DNA of 64,000 nt from Caldilineaceae bacterium (GCA_020634815.1 JACKBA010000002.1:124001-188000); one strand, 5' to 3'; positions 9,587 to 18,948 are shown, counted from the first letter of the stretch. Numbers and translations are program-made. The notes: generated by a model from the sequence alone, not told the origin.

Positions 9587-11218
9587 TCAGATCAGGCCGG
9601 TGACGCTGAGTACGTAGAACATGAACACGATCAGGAGCACCGACGGCAACCCGATCAGAAAACCGGTCGTGAGCATTTCCTTGCGCTGCACCGCACCCGA
9701 GACCGCCACAAGCGTCATGCGGGCCGAGGCGCTGGGTAGCATGTAGGCGATGCCCATGGCCAGCACGGCAGGAATCACGAGCCGCTGGGGCAGAATACCG
9801 CTGGCCTGGGCGATGGAGATCAGAACCGGCGACAGGATGGCGCCGAGCGCAACGTTGTTCATGAACTGGGTCATGCTGAAGCCTACCAGCACGACGGCCA
9901 GCAACACAAGAGCGAAGGGCATGCCGGTGAGCGCAGGCGCCAGGATGGAGGCAAACCATTCGCTGGCGCCGGTCTTCTGGAGCGCATCGCCGAGCGTGAA
10001 ACCGGCGCCAATGACGAGAAAGACGCCCCAGTTCACGCCCTTTAGATCATTCCAGTCGACGACCTCGCTAACCGACAGGAAGGCCACGGCGACGATGGAG
10101 ACGATCGCGCTGCTCAATAGCGAGTCCGGCAGGCCGAACGCATCCTCGATGGCGCCGCCGAAGACCCACAGCACCACGCAGGTTGCCAGCACGATCAGAA
10201 TCTTGATCTCTGTCCCGCTCAACGGGCCCAGGCGGACGAACTCGCGCAGGGCCGGCCGTGTGTCGATCGATACGCGCGGCATCTTCATCAGCCGCATGAG
10301 CGCCCACCACGTTGCCGGCAGGAGCATGAGCACCAGCGGCATGGCGTACTTTGACCAATCCATGAAATTGAAGGGCTGAAGCACATTCAAATAGCCGGCC
10401 GCAATGGCGTTTTCGCCGCTACCAACGATTGTCGCCATGCCGCCCAGGCTCGCCGCGTAGGCGATGCCGATGACCAACGTCGCCACGGTACGCCGTGCCT
10501 GTTCCGGCTGCGGCACGTGCTGTGCGATCGTCAGCGCCACCGGAATCAGCACGGCGGTGGTTGCCGTGTTCAGCACCCACATGCTCAGCAGCGTCGTCAT
10601 GAGCATCATGCTGAAGAGCAGGCGCGGCATGGCGCCGCCGCTGGTGATGATGGCATAGATCGCCAGCCGGCGCGTCAGGCCATGCTTGCGCAACGCCTCG
10701 GCGAGAAACAGGCTGGAGAGTACGAGGAAGAGCGACGGCTGTGCGAACGCGCCAAACGCGCCTCCCACGTTGTCGATGCCCAGCGCAACCTGGGCGACCG
10801 GCACCAGCAGCGCCGAGATGGGCAGCGGCGCCGGCTCCAGCGCAAGGATACTGCCCGTGAAGACAAAGAGGGCGATGGCGCGCTGTCCTTCGATCGTGAG
10901 CCCGTCTGGCGTGGGCAGCAGCAGAACGACGCCGGTGAGCGCCAGGACGACGAAGAAACGACGTAGGTCGAAGACGGCCTGGCGTGTCGCCTGGAGCGGG
11001 TATTGCACCAGGTCCAGCGGGGTGAGCCGGCGCTGGATACGCCGCTTGCTCGTCGTGGTGCGCGGACGCGACTTGCGTTCGACGGGTGTTTCCACCGCCT
11101 GGCTGGGCGCTCCGTCTGCCGGCGGTGCATCCCCTGCATCGGACGGGCCACCCTGCCGGCGCTTCCACGACGCCTTGTCGGGCAGTGTCGATTTGAGACG
11201 AGAGCGATGGACGGTCAT
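9587..11218 (-). CDS. DASS/SLC13 family sodium-coupled anion permease
   Basis: About 543 residues from the ATG at 11218 (AAGGGA upstream; an earlier in-frame start exists at 11290 but adds basic unconserved residues). A basic cytoplasmic N-terminus of about 80 residues precedes roughly a dozen hydrophobic segments. Two SNT-type motifs, VLNTATTAVLIPVA and TQFMNNVALGAI, are the hairpin signatures of divalent-anion:sodium symporters such as those for dicarboxylates or sulfate; the substrate cannot be told. GNPLSA-type cation-site residues are not obvious. The small Rossmann-like gene is immediately downstream. Confidence 0.88.
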   Translation of the reverse strand: MTVHRSRLKSTLPDKASWKRRQGGPSDAGDAPPADGAPSQAVETPVERKSRPRTTTSKRRIQRRLTPLDLVQYPLQATRQAVFDLRRFFVVLALTGVVLLLPTPDGLTIEGQRAIALFVFTGSILALEPAPLPISALLVPVAQVALGIDNVGGAFGAFAQPSLFLVLSSLFLAEALRKHGLTRRLAIYAIITSGGAMPRLLFSMMLMTTLLSMWVLNTATTAVLIPVALTIAQHVPQPEQARRTVATLVIGIAYAASLGGMATIVGSGENAIAAGYLNVLQPFNFMDWSKYAMPLVLMLLPATWWALMRLMKMPRVSIDTRPALREFVRLGPLSGTEIKILIVLATCVVLWVFGGAIEDAFGLPDSLLSSAIVSIVAVAFLSVSEVVDWNDLKGVNWGVFLVIGAGFTLGDALQKTGASEWFASILAPALTGMPFALVLLAVVLVGFSMTQFMNNVALGAILSPVLISIAQASGILPQRLVIPAVLAMGIAYMLPSASARMTLVAVSGAVQRKEMLTTGFLIGLPSVLLIVFMFYVLSVTGLI

Positions 11219-11318
11219 CGGATGCCGTTCCCTTGAATGGCTGCGCTTATGCTGTCGTCGTGAATGGGTAGGCTGCCGCCGAAGTAGCAAGTCGCGCAGC
11301 CTCTGCCGGCGCTTTCGC

Positions 11319-12476
11319 TCACGGAGACGCGCTCGTTGTAGCGCTCGACGCGCAAATCTTTTGGCCGGTCAGCGCGGGCCCGCTTTCGGGGTTCTTCTCC
11401 AGCGCCTTGTCGAGCCAGGGACGCGCCTCTGTACATTCGCGCGGTTCTTTGTAGACATGGGCAAGACCGGCGGTGTAGTAGTGTTCCTCGCGGGCGCTGT
11501 CGCCGATGAGCGGTAATCCTTTGTCAAAGGCCGTGGCGGCATCCTCGTAATTGCGGCGCGCGTACAGGGCCATGCCCAGATGGACCAGCGCCGGGCCGTA
11601 GTCGGGGTTCATCTCCAACGCGTCGTTGAGCATGCGAATAGCAGCAAGATGGTCGCCCGCGTTATACAGCCCCTCGCCGAGCGCATCCAGCGTCACGGCT
11701 GTCTTGTTGGCGTCGACGGCGGCGCGGTAGGCCAGGATGGCGTTGTCGTAGTCGGCAAGCCCGACACGGTAGATGCGCGCCTTCTCCAGGTAGAGATCGG
11801 CGCGCTGCGGCGCCTGTGCCAGGGCGCGGTCCAGCGAGGCAATCGCCTCGTTGTATTTGCCCAGCTTTTCAAAGAGATAGGCCTGGTTGCGCAGCGCCAG
11901 CACGTCGTCCGGCGCGATGGCAAGCGCTTCGTCGATGTAGCTCTGTGATTGCGAGAAGTTGCCGATATCGGCATAGATCTCGGAGAGGACGGCCAGCGTT
12001 TCGGCGTTGTCGGCATTCAGGTCGTACGCGTCCAGGGCATGGCGCACCGCCTCTTCATAGTTGCCGAGCCAATCCTCGGCGCGTGCCAGGACGGTGAGCG
12101 CCTGCGGATTCTCCGGCGCCAGTTCCACCGCCCGCACGGCGACCTCATGGGCAGCGGCTACGTCGCCTTCGATCATGTACAGCCGCGACTTGACGACGAG
12201 CGGATCCGGGTTGTTGGGCTCCAGTTGAACCATCTTCTCGTACGCGTCGAGCGCGGCACTGTAGTCGCCCCGCATCAGCGCCGATTCCGCCTCCGCCTGA
12301 AACGAGACGGCACTGCGCGTCGGCGTCGGCGTGGGTTCGATCGGCCGCGCCACAAGCCACGTCGGCTGCGTCTCGTAGAGTACGATGCCGACGACGACGA
12401 GCAACAGCAGCGGCCAGAAGCGACCGAAGAATCCTTGCCGACGGCGTCGCGGTCGATAGTCACGGTCCAGATACAT
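11319..12476 (-). CDS. membrane-anchored TPR protein
   Basis: About 385 residues from the ATG at 12476 (another ATG at 12485 is equally possible; longer frames would run into tRNA-Arg). A basic cytoplasmic tip RDYRPRRRRQGFFGRF is followed by one membrane segment WPLLLLVVVGIVLYE (about 21-35), a short PTPTPT linker and then about eight TPR units to the end (for example GDYSAALDAYEKMVQLEPNN and GKYNEAIASLDRALAQAPQR). The TPR domain is predicted outside the cytoplasm. It is probably a scaffold for an envelope complex; the partner is unknown. Confidence 0.82.
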   Translation of the reverse strand: MYLDRDYRPRRRRQGFFGRFWPLLLLVVVGIVLYETQPTWLVARPIEPTPTPTRSAVSFQAEAESALMRGDYSAALDAYEKMVQLEPNNPDPLVVKSRLYMIEGDVAAAHEVAVRAVELAPENPQALTVLARAEDWLGNYEEAVRHALDAYDLNADNAETLAVLSEIYADIGNFSQSQSYIDEALAIAPDDVLALRNQAYLFEKLGKYNEAIASLDRALAQAPQRADLYLEKARIYRVGLADYDNAILAYRAAVDANKTAVTLDALGEGLYNAGDHLAAIRMLNDALEMNPDYGPALVHLGMALYARRNYEDAATAFDKGLPLIGDSAREEHYYTAGLAHVYKEPRECTEARPWLDKALEKNPESGPALTGQKICASSATTSASP

Positions 12477-12516
12477 GGCCTGCATTATAGCACTGCCACA
12501 AGGACGAACCAACTGT

Positions 12517-12544
12517 TTGGGGAATATCTCGAAGCTGATATACA
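12517..12544 (+). promoter_or_regulatory. possible tRNA-Arg promoter
   Basis: TTGGGG, 16 bp, then TATACA ending 16 bp before the tRNA. The -10 is reasonable, the -35 weak. Confidence 0.35.
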
Positions 12545-12560
12545 ATCGAACCACAGGAAT

Positions 12561-12632
12561 GCCCCTGTAGCTCAGAGGATAGAGCATCGGCCTCCGGAGC
12601 CGAGTGCACAGGTTCGAGTCCTGTCAGGGGCG
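12561..12632 (+). tRNA. tRNA-Arg (CCG anticodon)
   Basis: A complete cloverleaf of 72 nt: acceptor GCCCCTG/CAGGGGC, D arm GCTC/GAGC, anticodon stem TCGGC/GCCGA with loop CTCCGGA (anticodon CCG, reading CGG), T arm ACAGG-TTCGAGT-CCTGT, discriminator G. CCA is not encoded. A strong terminator follows at 12646. Confidence 0.97.
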
Positions 12633-12645
12633 CTGTTGGTAGAGG

Positions 12646-12676
12646 ACGCACCGGTTTAGAGATCGGTGCGTTTTTT
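12646..12676 (+). terminator. rho-independent terminator after tRNA-Arg
   Basis: Stem ACGCACCG / CGGTGCGT, 10-nt loop, then a run of six T (12671-12676). Confidence 0.88.
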
Positions 12677-12678
12677 GT

Positions 12679-15600
12679 TTACCGGTCGCGATCGTCGCCG
12701 CGCACCTGCAACCACAGCAGGGGCAACAACATCGGCACGAAGACCGTCACCGGGATGCCAAAGCGTCCGGGCAGCTCGGCCAGCCAGTCGCCGCCGGGGA
12801 ACAGCCCGATTCCGTAGAGGACATAGCCGGCAAGACCGAAAATCGTCGCCCACAACATGTTGTGGACGAGCGTCGAGCGCGGCAGCACCCGCACCTGCAC
12901 GATGAGCAGCAGGCTAACGGCGATAACCAGGGTGGCCAGCGCGATGGCGAGCGTGACGAAGTCCACCCGCCTCGCGTCGTCGGCATTTGGACTGCCAGGC
13001 TGTCCGGTGTCGCCGGCCGCCGTCGAAGTGCCGGCATCTGCAGTCGCTCCATTCGATTGGGCGGCCGGCCCAGGGGGCTGAATCACGACCACTGCAATCT
13101 CATCGCCGGTGCTGGCCTGCCCGGCGCGTGCTGAAACGCGCAAGATGCCGCCGCGATCCGGCGTCACTTCACGAGCGGCCATCCCACCGCGTGTCAGTGC
13201 AGGTTCCATCATCAGCGCCACTTCCTCGCCCTCGTAGCGCAGGTCGAATGCGACGACCGTCCCGTCGGGCACCTGGTGGCCATTGTGATCCAGGATCGGG
13301 CCGACGCGCAGGCGCAGCAGGGTGCCCGTGTCGATCTCCGCCCGATCTTCGGCGGGCGTGGCGGTCGTGTTGGACGCAATGGCCGCACCGTCGCTGCTTT
13401 CGAGCGAAAGCGGAATTGTTACGTCAGGGTTCGGCAGCAGGCGTTCGGACAGGCTCGCAAAGCGCGTGCCGGGCACGTCCACGGGGGGCGCACCGATCGG
13501 CGAGTAGCGTCGGAAGAGCGCGTGCACGGCGCTTTCAAGGAAGGGCGTCGTTTTGCTGTAGACCCCGAAGTAGGTGGTCAGCTTGCTCATCTCGGTAGCA
13601 TCGAGATAGTACGGCGCCTGAAGTGCAAAGACAACCAGACGCTGGTCTTCTATCAACGTGATGTGATCGCTCAGGAGACGCTTGACCGCCGCGCTGTAGG
13701 GCGATGTCTGCGGCGCAACGTCGAGCATGACGAAGATGATCCAGTCGGCTTCCTGGATGGCGGCCAGGGTCTTGTCATTCGCTACGTCGGTTGTTTCGTC
13801 CGAAGGTGCGGTGACGCCCTGCGGAGTCGGCACCGTTGGCGGCACGACCACTGGCGTGATGGCCGCAGTAGCGGTCGGCGTCGGGAACAGCAAGGGCGTC
13901 GTTGCCGTGACGGTGGCGGTGAGTGTTGCCGTTGCGGTCAATGCTTCGCTACTCCCAGGTGCCGGCGCTCCGGTCGCTGCATCGAGGCTATCCAACAGGC
14001 CCGACAATTCAACGAAGGTCTGGCTCTTGACGTTCTCCGGATCGATGCTGCCACTCGACTGCAACCCGTAGAGACTTGCAATGATCCCCATCACTTCGTC
14101 CGGCCCAAGCGATGGCTCTTGATCGCAGGTGACACATTCGCGCTGCGGCCGAAAGTCGGTGAAGACGAGGATCTTGTCGTCGGCCTCAAACTGTGGCGGC
14201 ACCGGGGTCGTCTGCGTGGACGGGTCGGGATAGAGGATCGTCACGGCGGAGCGTGCGAGCTGGCCCATCTGCTGGATTGCCATGTCGCGCGCTTCCCCTT
14301 CCAGGCTCAGCAGATCTGTATCCGTGACGAGAAGCTTCGAGAGCGGAATGACCGGCTCCGGTTTCCCCAGCAATGCCTCCAGGTCTGTCCCTGCCTCCAG
14401 CCCGATTGCCTCGCGGTAGAGACCAAGTTTCAGCCGCACGATGCGCCGGACCGAGATGTCGACGAGTGCTGCAAAATCCGGGTCGCGTTCGTAGCGTTCC
14501 TGAAAGGCGCTGATCGTCTCCACAGTGTTGGCAATCTGGCTCTCCCAGGAGTCATCAAGGCCGAAATTTGAGAGAAAGAGCAGATCGTTGCCGGCCACGA
14601 ATGCATCGAGGGCGAGGCGGGGTTTGAAATTCTCTTCGCCGATCCCCTCGAAGTAGCGGCGGATGGCCTGGACGCCCAGTGGGCCTGACATGACCACGCC
14701 GCCCAGGTTTTGCCACTCCTCGAAGCCTTCCTGGCGCAGGATGGTGCGCAGTTCGGGCGCCAGGCTCAAGGGGGCGATGCGGCCGGCGCCGCCCTGCAGC
14801 CCGGAGAAGCGCATGTGGCTCGTGACCAGCACATCGGTCGCCCCCGGATCCCCCTCAGGGTCGATGACCGTAGAGGGCTGTCGGGTGACGCCAATGAACG
14901 GCTGGAGCGCGCCCTGGCGCAGTTCTGCCTGGCTGCTCTGGATGGTGGCGACTTCCTCCGACGGGATGCGGTCGCTGCTGCCCTGTCCGGGGAAGTTGCC
15001 GGCCGACGTTGCGACGCGTCCGCCCCCCCCTTCATGGACGCCTTCGATGTAGGCGCGGCCCAGTTGGGTGACCCAGTACGGGTTGCCGCCGAACGAGTAG
15101 AGGCCAAGCTGGCTGACGCGGTCAACCCCTTTCTGGTTGAAGACATCCAACGCCGGCCCAAGGAGCAGGTTGAAGCCCACGGTGCGGATTTCACGACCGA
15201 CGACCGAACCGACTGCCTTGACCTGCTCGCGGTTCCACGAAGCGCCCATGGCCATCGGTGACGGCAGCGGTGTGAAGCCGCGCCGCAGCGCCGTTGCAGG
15301 CAGCCCGTCACCAGTCTGGTTCACGCCGATCAGCAGCGGCAGGTTGCTGGGCGAAGGCCCGCCGACATCGGGGAAGTAGGTAAAGCCTTCCGGTGGCCAA
15401 GGCATGAGCGGCACAGGTGCAAGCGCGCTGTCGGCGGTCAGATCCAGACCATAGGCTGCCGCCTGTAGCTGGTTGGTGAGCAGCGCCACCTGGCGCGGCG
15501 TATCGATCCCGCGTTCGTTGGAGAAGTTGCCGTTACGCGGGCTCAGCACGACGCCGCCCACATGATATTCGTAGACCAGGTCGACGATGTCGCTGCCGTA

Positions 15601-15951
15601 CTGGACGTCATTACCCGGAAAGGTGACGACAAAGAGCTGGCCGACGCGCTCGGCGGGCGACATGCGATCGACCAACATGTCCGCGAGTTCATCCAACTGG
15701 CTGGCTTCGGCAGAAAGGGCGGGTGTGGCTGTGGCAGCCGGCGACGGCACTGGCGACGGCATCGGCGTTGGGGTTTGCGCCAGGAGCGGGGCGATCTGCG
15801 CCAGAATGAAGAGCAGCGCGAGCAGGAGCGCAAACACCCGCCGGACGCCAGGCGTCAGCGCAGCACGATATGGTTTCTGAGCGGTAGTGTGTGCGATCAC
15901 CCGCCGGTCGTGGCGATGATCCTGGGGCCTGGTCGGCTTCATTGCGTGCAT
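12679..15951 (-). CDS. large membrane-anchored GH3-fold protein, catalytic residues apparently lost
   Basis: A 1090-residue protein: signal/anchor ALLLALLFILAQIAPLLA (about 41-58), a PTPMPSPVPSP linker, then a glycoside hydrolase family 3 N-terminal barrel (about 85-520: MLVDRMSPAERVGQLFVVTF, YHVGGVVLSPRNGNF, LLLGPALDVF, LGRAYIEGV). Normal enzymes carry KHFPGHG and a nucleophile Asp in a (S/T)DDL motif; here the matching stretches are AGNFPGQGSS (317-326) and VVMSGPLGV (419-427), so the substrate-binding Lys/His, the HG histidine and the nucleophile are replaced. A second large domain and a PTPTATAAITP linker follow, with two or three C-terminal membrane segments (about 1010-1085). Likely a non-enzymatic glycan-binding or structural surface protein. 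It follows no obvious operon. Confidence 0.8.
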   Translation of the reverse strand: MHAMKPTRPQDHRHDRRVIAHTTAQKPYRAALTPGVRRVFALLLALLFILAQIAPLLAQTPTPMPSPVPSPAATATPALSAEASQLDELADMLVDRMSPAERVGQLFVVTFPGNDVQYGSDIVDLVYEYHVGGVVLSPRNGNFSNERGIDTPRQVALLTNQLQAAAYGLDLTADSALAPVPLMPWPPEGFTYFPDVGGPSPSNLPLLIGVNQTGDGLPATALRRGFTPLPSPMAMGASWNREQVKAVGSVVGREIRTVGFNLLLGPALDVFNQKGVDRVSQLGLYSFGGNPYWVTQLGRAYIEGVHEGGGGRVATSAGNFPGQGSSDRIPSEEVATIQSSQAELRQGALQPFIGVTRQPSTVIDPEGDPGATDVLVTSHMRFSGLQGGAGRIAPLSLAPELRTILRQEGFEEWQNLGGVVMSGPLGVQAIRRYFEGIGEENFKPRLALDAFVAGNDLLFLSNFGLDDSWESQIANTVETISAFQERYERDPDFAALVDISVRRIVRLKLGLYREAIGLEAGTDLEALLGKPEPVIPLSKLLVTDTDLLSLEGEARDMAIQQMGQLARSAVTILYPDPSTQTTPVPPQFEADDKILVFTDFRPQRECVTCDQEPSLGPDEVMGIIASLYGLQSSGSIDPENVKSQTFVELSGLLDSLDAATGAPAPGSSEALTATATLTATVTATTPLLFPTPTATAAITPVVVPPTVPTPQGVTAPSDETTDVANDKTLAAIQEADWIIFVMLDVAPQTSPYSAAVKRLLSDHITLIEDQRLVVFALQAPYYLDATEMSKLTTYFGVYSKTTPFLESAVHALFRRYSPIGAPPVDVPGTRFASLSERLLPNPDVTIPLSLESSDGAAIASNTTATPAEDRAEIDTGTLLRLRVGPILDHNGHQVPDGTVVAFDLRYEGEEVALMMEPALTRGGMAAREVTPDRGGILRVSARAGQASTGDEIAVVVIQPPGPAAQSNGATADAGTSTAAGDTGQPGSPNADDARRVDFVTLAIALATLVIAVSLLLIVQVRVLPRSTLVHNMLWATIFGLAGYVLYGIGLFPGGDWLAELPGRFGIPVTVFVPMLLPLLWLQVRGDDRDR

Positions 15952-16109
15952 CTTAGCATGGCACCGGTGCGAGGGCTAACTCGCCATCGCCATCGCGGCG
16001 TCCGGCCGGCCAGGAGTGTGGCGCTCTGATCAGTCGCACAGCGGCGCGGAACGGAGAGGCAGGTGCCGCGCTCCAGAAGCCTGGCTTGCTCGTTTCCAGG
16101 CCCCACTCC

Positions 16110-16138
16110 TAGACAAGAATGCGTCGAATCAGTATACT
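16110..16138 (+). promoter_or_regulatory. lepB promoter (sigma-70 type)
   Basis: TAGACA, a 17-bp spacer and TATACT, located about 60 bp upstream of the signal peptidase start codon. Good matches at ideal spacing. Confidence 0.6.
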
Positions 16139-16196
16139 TTCGTGAGATGGCGCCGGCGCTTGCCGGCTTGACTGGTATGGTTTGCGTCGCGTAGCT

Positions 16197-16778
16197 ATGG
16201 AAGAACAGCAAAATCTGGTCGAACTCGATGTGCAAGGGATCGAGCCGGGCGAGCCGGAAGTGACGCCCTGGCAGGCAGCACGGCAGGCACTTGCCGAAGC
16301 CGCTCAAGTCGTGATTCCCGCCCTTATCCTTGCCCTTATCGTGCATCTCTTTCTGGCCCAGGCAACGGTCGTCTTTGGCCAGAGCATGGAACCAAACCTG
16401 CATCCTCATCAGCGTCTGATTGTCGACAAGATCAGCTATCGCCTGCACGCTCCTCAACGCAACGACATTGTCGTCATCCGCCTGCCCGATATGGATGAGT
16501 TGCTCGTCAAGCGGATCGTGGCGCTCCCCGGCGAACTCGTCGAAATCCGCAGCGGGATCATCTATGTCAACGGCGAGGCTGTAGCCGAGCCATTTCCGCA
16601 TGACATGACGCCCTATGATATGAAGCCGCTCATCTTGGGGCCCCTCTCCTATTTCGTGTTGGGCGATAACCGCAGCAACAGCAACGACAGCCGCGCATTC
16701 GGCCCGGTGACGCTGGACGAGATTCTCGGCCGCGTCTGGCTGCGCTATTGGCCGCTCGACGAGTTGGCGCGCTTCTAG
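16197..16778 (+). CDS. lepB: signal peptidase I
   Basis: A 193-residue type I leader peptidase that removes signal peptides from exported proteins at the outer face of the membrane. One membrane anchor VVIPALILALIVHLFLA (about 38-54) is followed by box B with the nucleophile Ser63 in FGQSMEPNL, the general-base Lys105 in LLVKRIVALPGE, and box E GDNRSNSNDSRAFGPV. All catalytic boxes are intact. The ATG at 16197 is preferred over an upstream TTG at 16182. It is a single gene with its own promoter. Confidence 0.96.
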   Translation: MEEQQNLVELDVQGIEPGEPEVTPWQAARQALAEAAQVVIPALILALIVHLFLAQATVVFGQSMEPNLHPHQRLIVDKISYRLHAPQRNDIVVIRLPDMDELLVKRIVALPGELVEIRSGIIYVNGEAVAEPFPHDMTPYDMKPLILGPLSYFVLGDNRSNSNDSRAFGPVTLDEILGRVWLRYWPLDELARF

Positions 16779-17109
16779 CACGTCGCCTATTTTCCCGCTC
16801 CCACTTGTGACTGATAGCCAGATTCAGTAGTTCACGATTCTCGCTATAGTGACGACTTTAGCCGTTGACTTCCTCTGGAACGGCTGAAGCCGTCACTACA
16901 AATCGTGAACTACTCAGATTGGCATTTCATCCGTGACGCACGATGCGTGACGCATGACTCGTGAAGGGTGGCAATAGCAGTAGCCAATCCAGCGATCTGG
17001 CGCAAAGACGTGTTCGACCTGAAGCGTCCGGCTTTCGGCGCTGGAATGCGATCGCACGCACCGATCCGGCGCAGCGGCTGTGTCAAACTGCATGGACTGG
17101 CCGGCTGGA
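16779..17109. other. intergenic region, mostly without features apart from a palindromic repeat
   Basis: Between lepB and the PucC-like gene (394 bp to 17172). The only structure seen is the inverted repeat at 16817-16923 and the candidate promoter at 17110-17138; no small gene or RNA was recognised. Confidence 0.5.
16817..16923. repeat. 107-bp nested palindromic element
   Basis: Outer arms at 16817-16839 and 16901-16923 (both share AGTAGTTCACGATT when read inward) enclose inner arms AGTGACGACTTTAGCCGTT and AACGGCTGAAGCCGTCACT. The inner part matches the family of repeats at 1060-1171. It may be a small non-autonomous mobile element or a REP-like hairpin. Confidence 0.7.
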
Positions 17110-17138
17110 TTGAAAGCTATAGAAAGCTGTGCTAGAGT
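17110..17138 (+). promoter_or_regulatory. possible promoter of the PucC-like gene
   Basis: TTGAAA, 17-bp spacer, TAGAGT, 34 bp before the start codon. Moderate match. Confidence 0.45.
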
Positions 17139-17172
17139 GCGGAAAATGATTCAAACCTGAGATGCGTCTTTT

Positions 17173-18486
17173 ATGAACACACGCCGCGTTATTCAACTCT
17201 CACTCGTGCATGTGGGAGTTTCGCTCACGGTAGTTCCCATTACGGGGACGCTGAACCGCATCATGATTGCCGACATGGGCATGCCGGCCGTGCTGGTTGG
17301 AATGCTGGTCGCACTGCCCTATCTCCTTTCGCCGCTCCAGGTCTTCGTTGGGAACTGGTCGGATCGCCATCCTGTGTGGGGGCTGCATCGCTCCCCGTGG
17401 ATCCTGGCCGGCGGCCTCATGGCTTCCTTCGGCAGCTATATGGCTGCGCATGCCGCCTATCTGCTCGATCAGAACTTCTGGCCTGGCCTGATAGCCTCGA
17501 TTACGATTTTTACACTGTGGGGAGTGGGCGTCAATGTGGCGTCCGTGAGCTACCTCTCCCTGGCCAGCGAACTGACGGAGAACGCACGCAAAGGGTGGCG
17601 GACGGCAACCGTCGGCGCCATGTGGACGGCCATGATCCTGTCGACCATCGTTGCCAGCATCGGGCTGTCCCGCGCATTGGCGGGTGACGCATCGGAGTCC
17701 GGCATCTACACGGCGTTCGGCGCGATCTGGCTTGTGGCGACCGTGTTGATCCTGATTGGTGCGGCGGGCATCGAACCGGGCCCAGATCCGGCGCGCGTCG
17801 CTCGTAACACGGCCGACAACCCCGTCACGGCGCTACGCGCGCTGGGCGGCAACCCAACCGCCCGGCGCTTCTTCCTCTATCTGCTACTCGTGCTCATCGG
17901 CATCCGCGCACAGGATGTGCTGCTCGAGCCCTTTGCGGCTGACGCGCTCAACCTGTCCATCAGCGCCACCACGCGCCTGGAGGCGATTTGGGGCGTTGGC
18001 GTCTTCATCACGCTGCTGGGCGGGCTGGGCCTGGTCTATCGGTTCGGCAAGCGCGCCAATGCCAATGCCGGCGCTGTGGTCGCAATTCTCGGTTTTGTCG
18101 GCATCATAGCGGCGGGCGCGCTGCACAACGCCCCATTCTTCTACGCGGCCGTCTTTGTGCTGGGCCTGGGCAGCGGGTTGATGACCGTCAGCAACCTCAG
18201 CTTCATGCTCGACATGACCGTCCCCCAGTCCGTCGGCCTCTACATGGGCGCATGGGGCGTGGCCAATTTCCTCGCCCAGTCGCTTGGCACGATCGGCGGC
18301 GCGCTCTTCCGCGACATCGCCTATCTGCTCACCGGCAATGTGGTGCTTGGCTACATGACCGTGTTCGGGATCGAGATCGTCGGCCTTGTTGCGGCAATCA
18401 TCCTCTTTCGCACGATTTCAGTCGAGCAATTCCAGCGCGAGGCGCGGGTGGAACTCGTCGATGTGCTGGCGCTGGCCGGCGATTGA
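17173..18486 (+). CDS. PucC-family major facilitator transporter
   Basis: A 437-residue MFS protein with about 12 membrane segments. The N-terminal text SLVHVGVSLTVVPITGTLNR and MIADMGMPAVLVGMLVALPY, then VGNWSDRHPVWGLHRSPWIL, matches the PucC/LhaA/BCH2 family, known in phototrophs for light-harvesting complex assembly or bacteriochlorophyll handling. No photosynthesis gene is visible near it; the neighbours are lepB and an unrelated small operon. The family also occurs in non-phototrophs with unknown cargo, so a pigment role is not implied. The family call is solid; the function is open. Confidence 0.88.
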   Translation: MNTRRVIQLSLVHVGVSLTVVPITGTLNRIMIADMGMPAVLVGMLVALPYLLSPLQVFVGNWSDRHPVWGLHRSPWILAGGLMASFGSYMAAHAAYLLDQNFWPGLIASITIFTLWGVGVNVASVSYLSLASELTENARKGWRTATVGAMWTAMILSTIVASIGLSRALAGDASESGIYTAFGAIWLVATVLILIGAAGIEPGPDPARVARNTADNPVTALRALGGNPTARRFFLYLLLVLIGIRAQDVLLEPFAADALNLSISATTRLEAIWGVGVFITLLGGLGLVYRFGKRANANAGAVVAILGFVGIIAAGALHNAPFFYAAVFVLGLGSGLMTVSNLSFMLDMTVPQSVGLYMGAWGVANFLAQSLGTIGGALFRDIAYLLTGNVVLGYMTVFGIEIVGLVAAIILFRTISVEQFQREARVELVDVLALAGD

Positions 18487-18651
18487 CCTTACCCTCCTCC
18501 GCATCCCTTCGCCGTGAAAACGCCGTATGCGAGACCGGAATTTGTCTTGCATCCATCGACCTTCTCTATGATAGACTGAAGAGAGCAAATGATTCGGCGG
18601 CCGGCGTTCGCCTGGCGCGAAGCACCGCCGATAAGCGATAGGAAGGTTGTC

Positions 18652-18945
18652 ATGGTCAAGGTTTTGATCAGCTACGATATGCAGCAAGGTAAGGAACAGG
18701 AGTGCCAGGAGTACCTGGTCAACAAACTGGCGCCGGGGCTGGCGCGCATGGGCTTTCAGTTCTCCGATGTCTGGTACACAGTCTGGGGCAGCTCGCCTGA
18801 GATTCTCGGCGGCGGCGAAGTCGACACGATGGAAAAAGCTCGTACGATCTTTCTCTCCAACAACTGGGAGAAACTGGCCGAGGGCATCCAGCCGCTGACC
18901 GAGAACTTCAAGGTGCGGATCGTCCATCCGCGCGACGAGCAGTAG
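18652..18945 (+). CDS. small hypothetical protein, probable dimeric alpha-beta barrel
   Basis: 97 residues from the ATG at 18652 (AGGAAGG upstream); the frame extends further up but without a ribosome site. Pattern MVKVLISYDMQQGKEQECQE, then FQFSDVWYTVWG and a final strand FKVRIVHP suggests a ferredoxin-like dimeric alpha-beta barrel as in NIPSNAP or ABM domains. No catalytic residue stands out. Its stop is three bases before the start of the next gene, so the two are almost certainly co-translated. Confidence 0.72.
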   Translation: MVKVLISYDMQQGKEQECQEYLVNKLAPGLARMGFQFSDVWYTVWGSSPEILGGGEVDTMEKARTIFLSNNWEKLAEGIQPLTENFKVRIVHPRDEQ

Positions 18946-18948
18946 CCC

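Noticed and set aside
17173..18486. Phototrophy locus suggested by the PucC-like gene
   Set aside because: No other photosynthesis gene is in the window; the family is also found in non-phototrophs.
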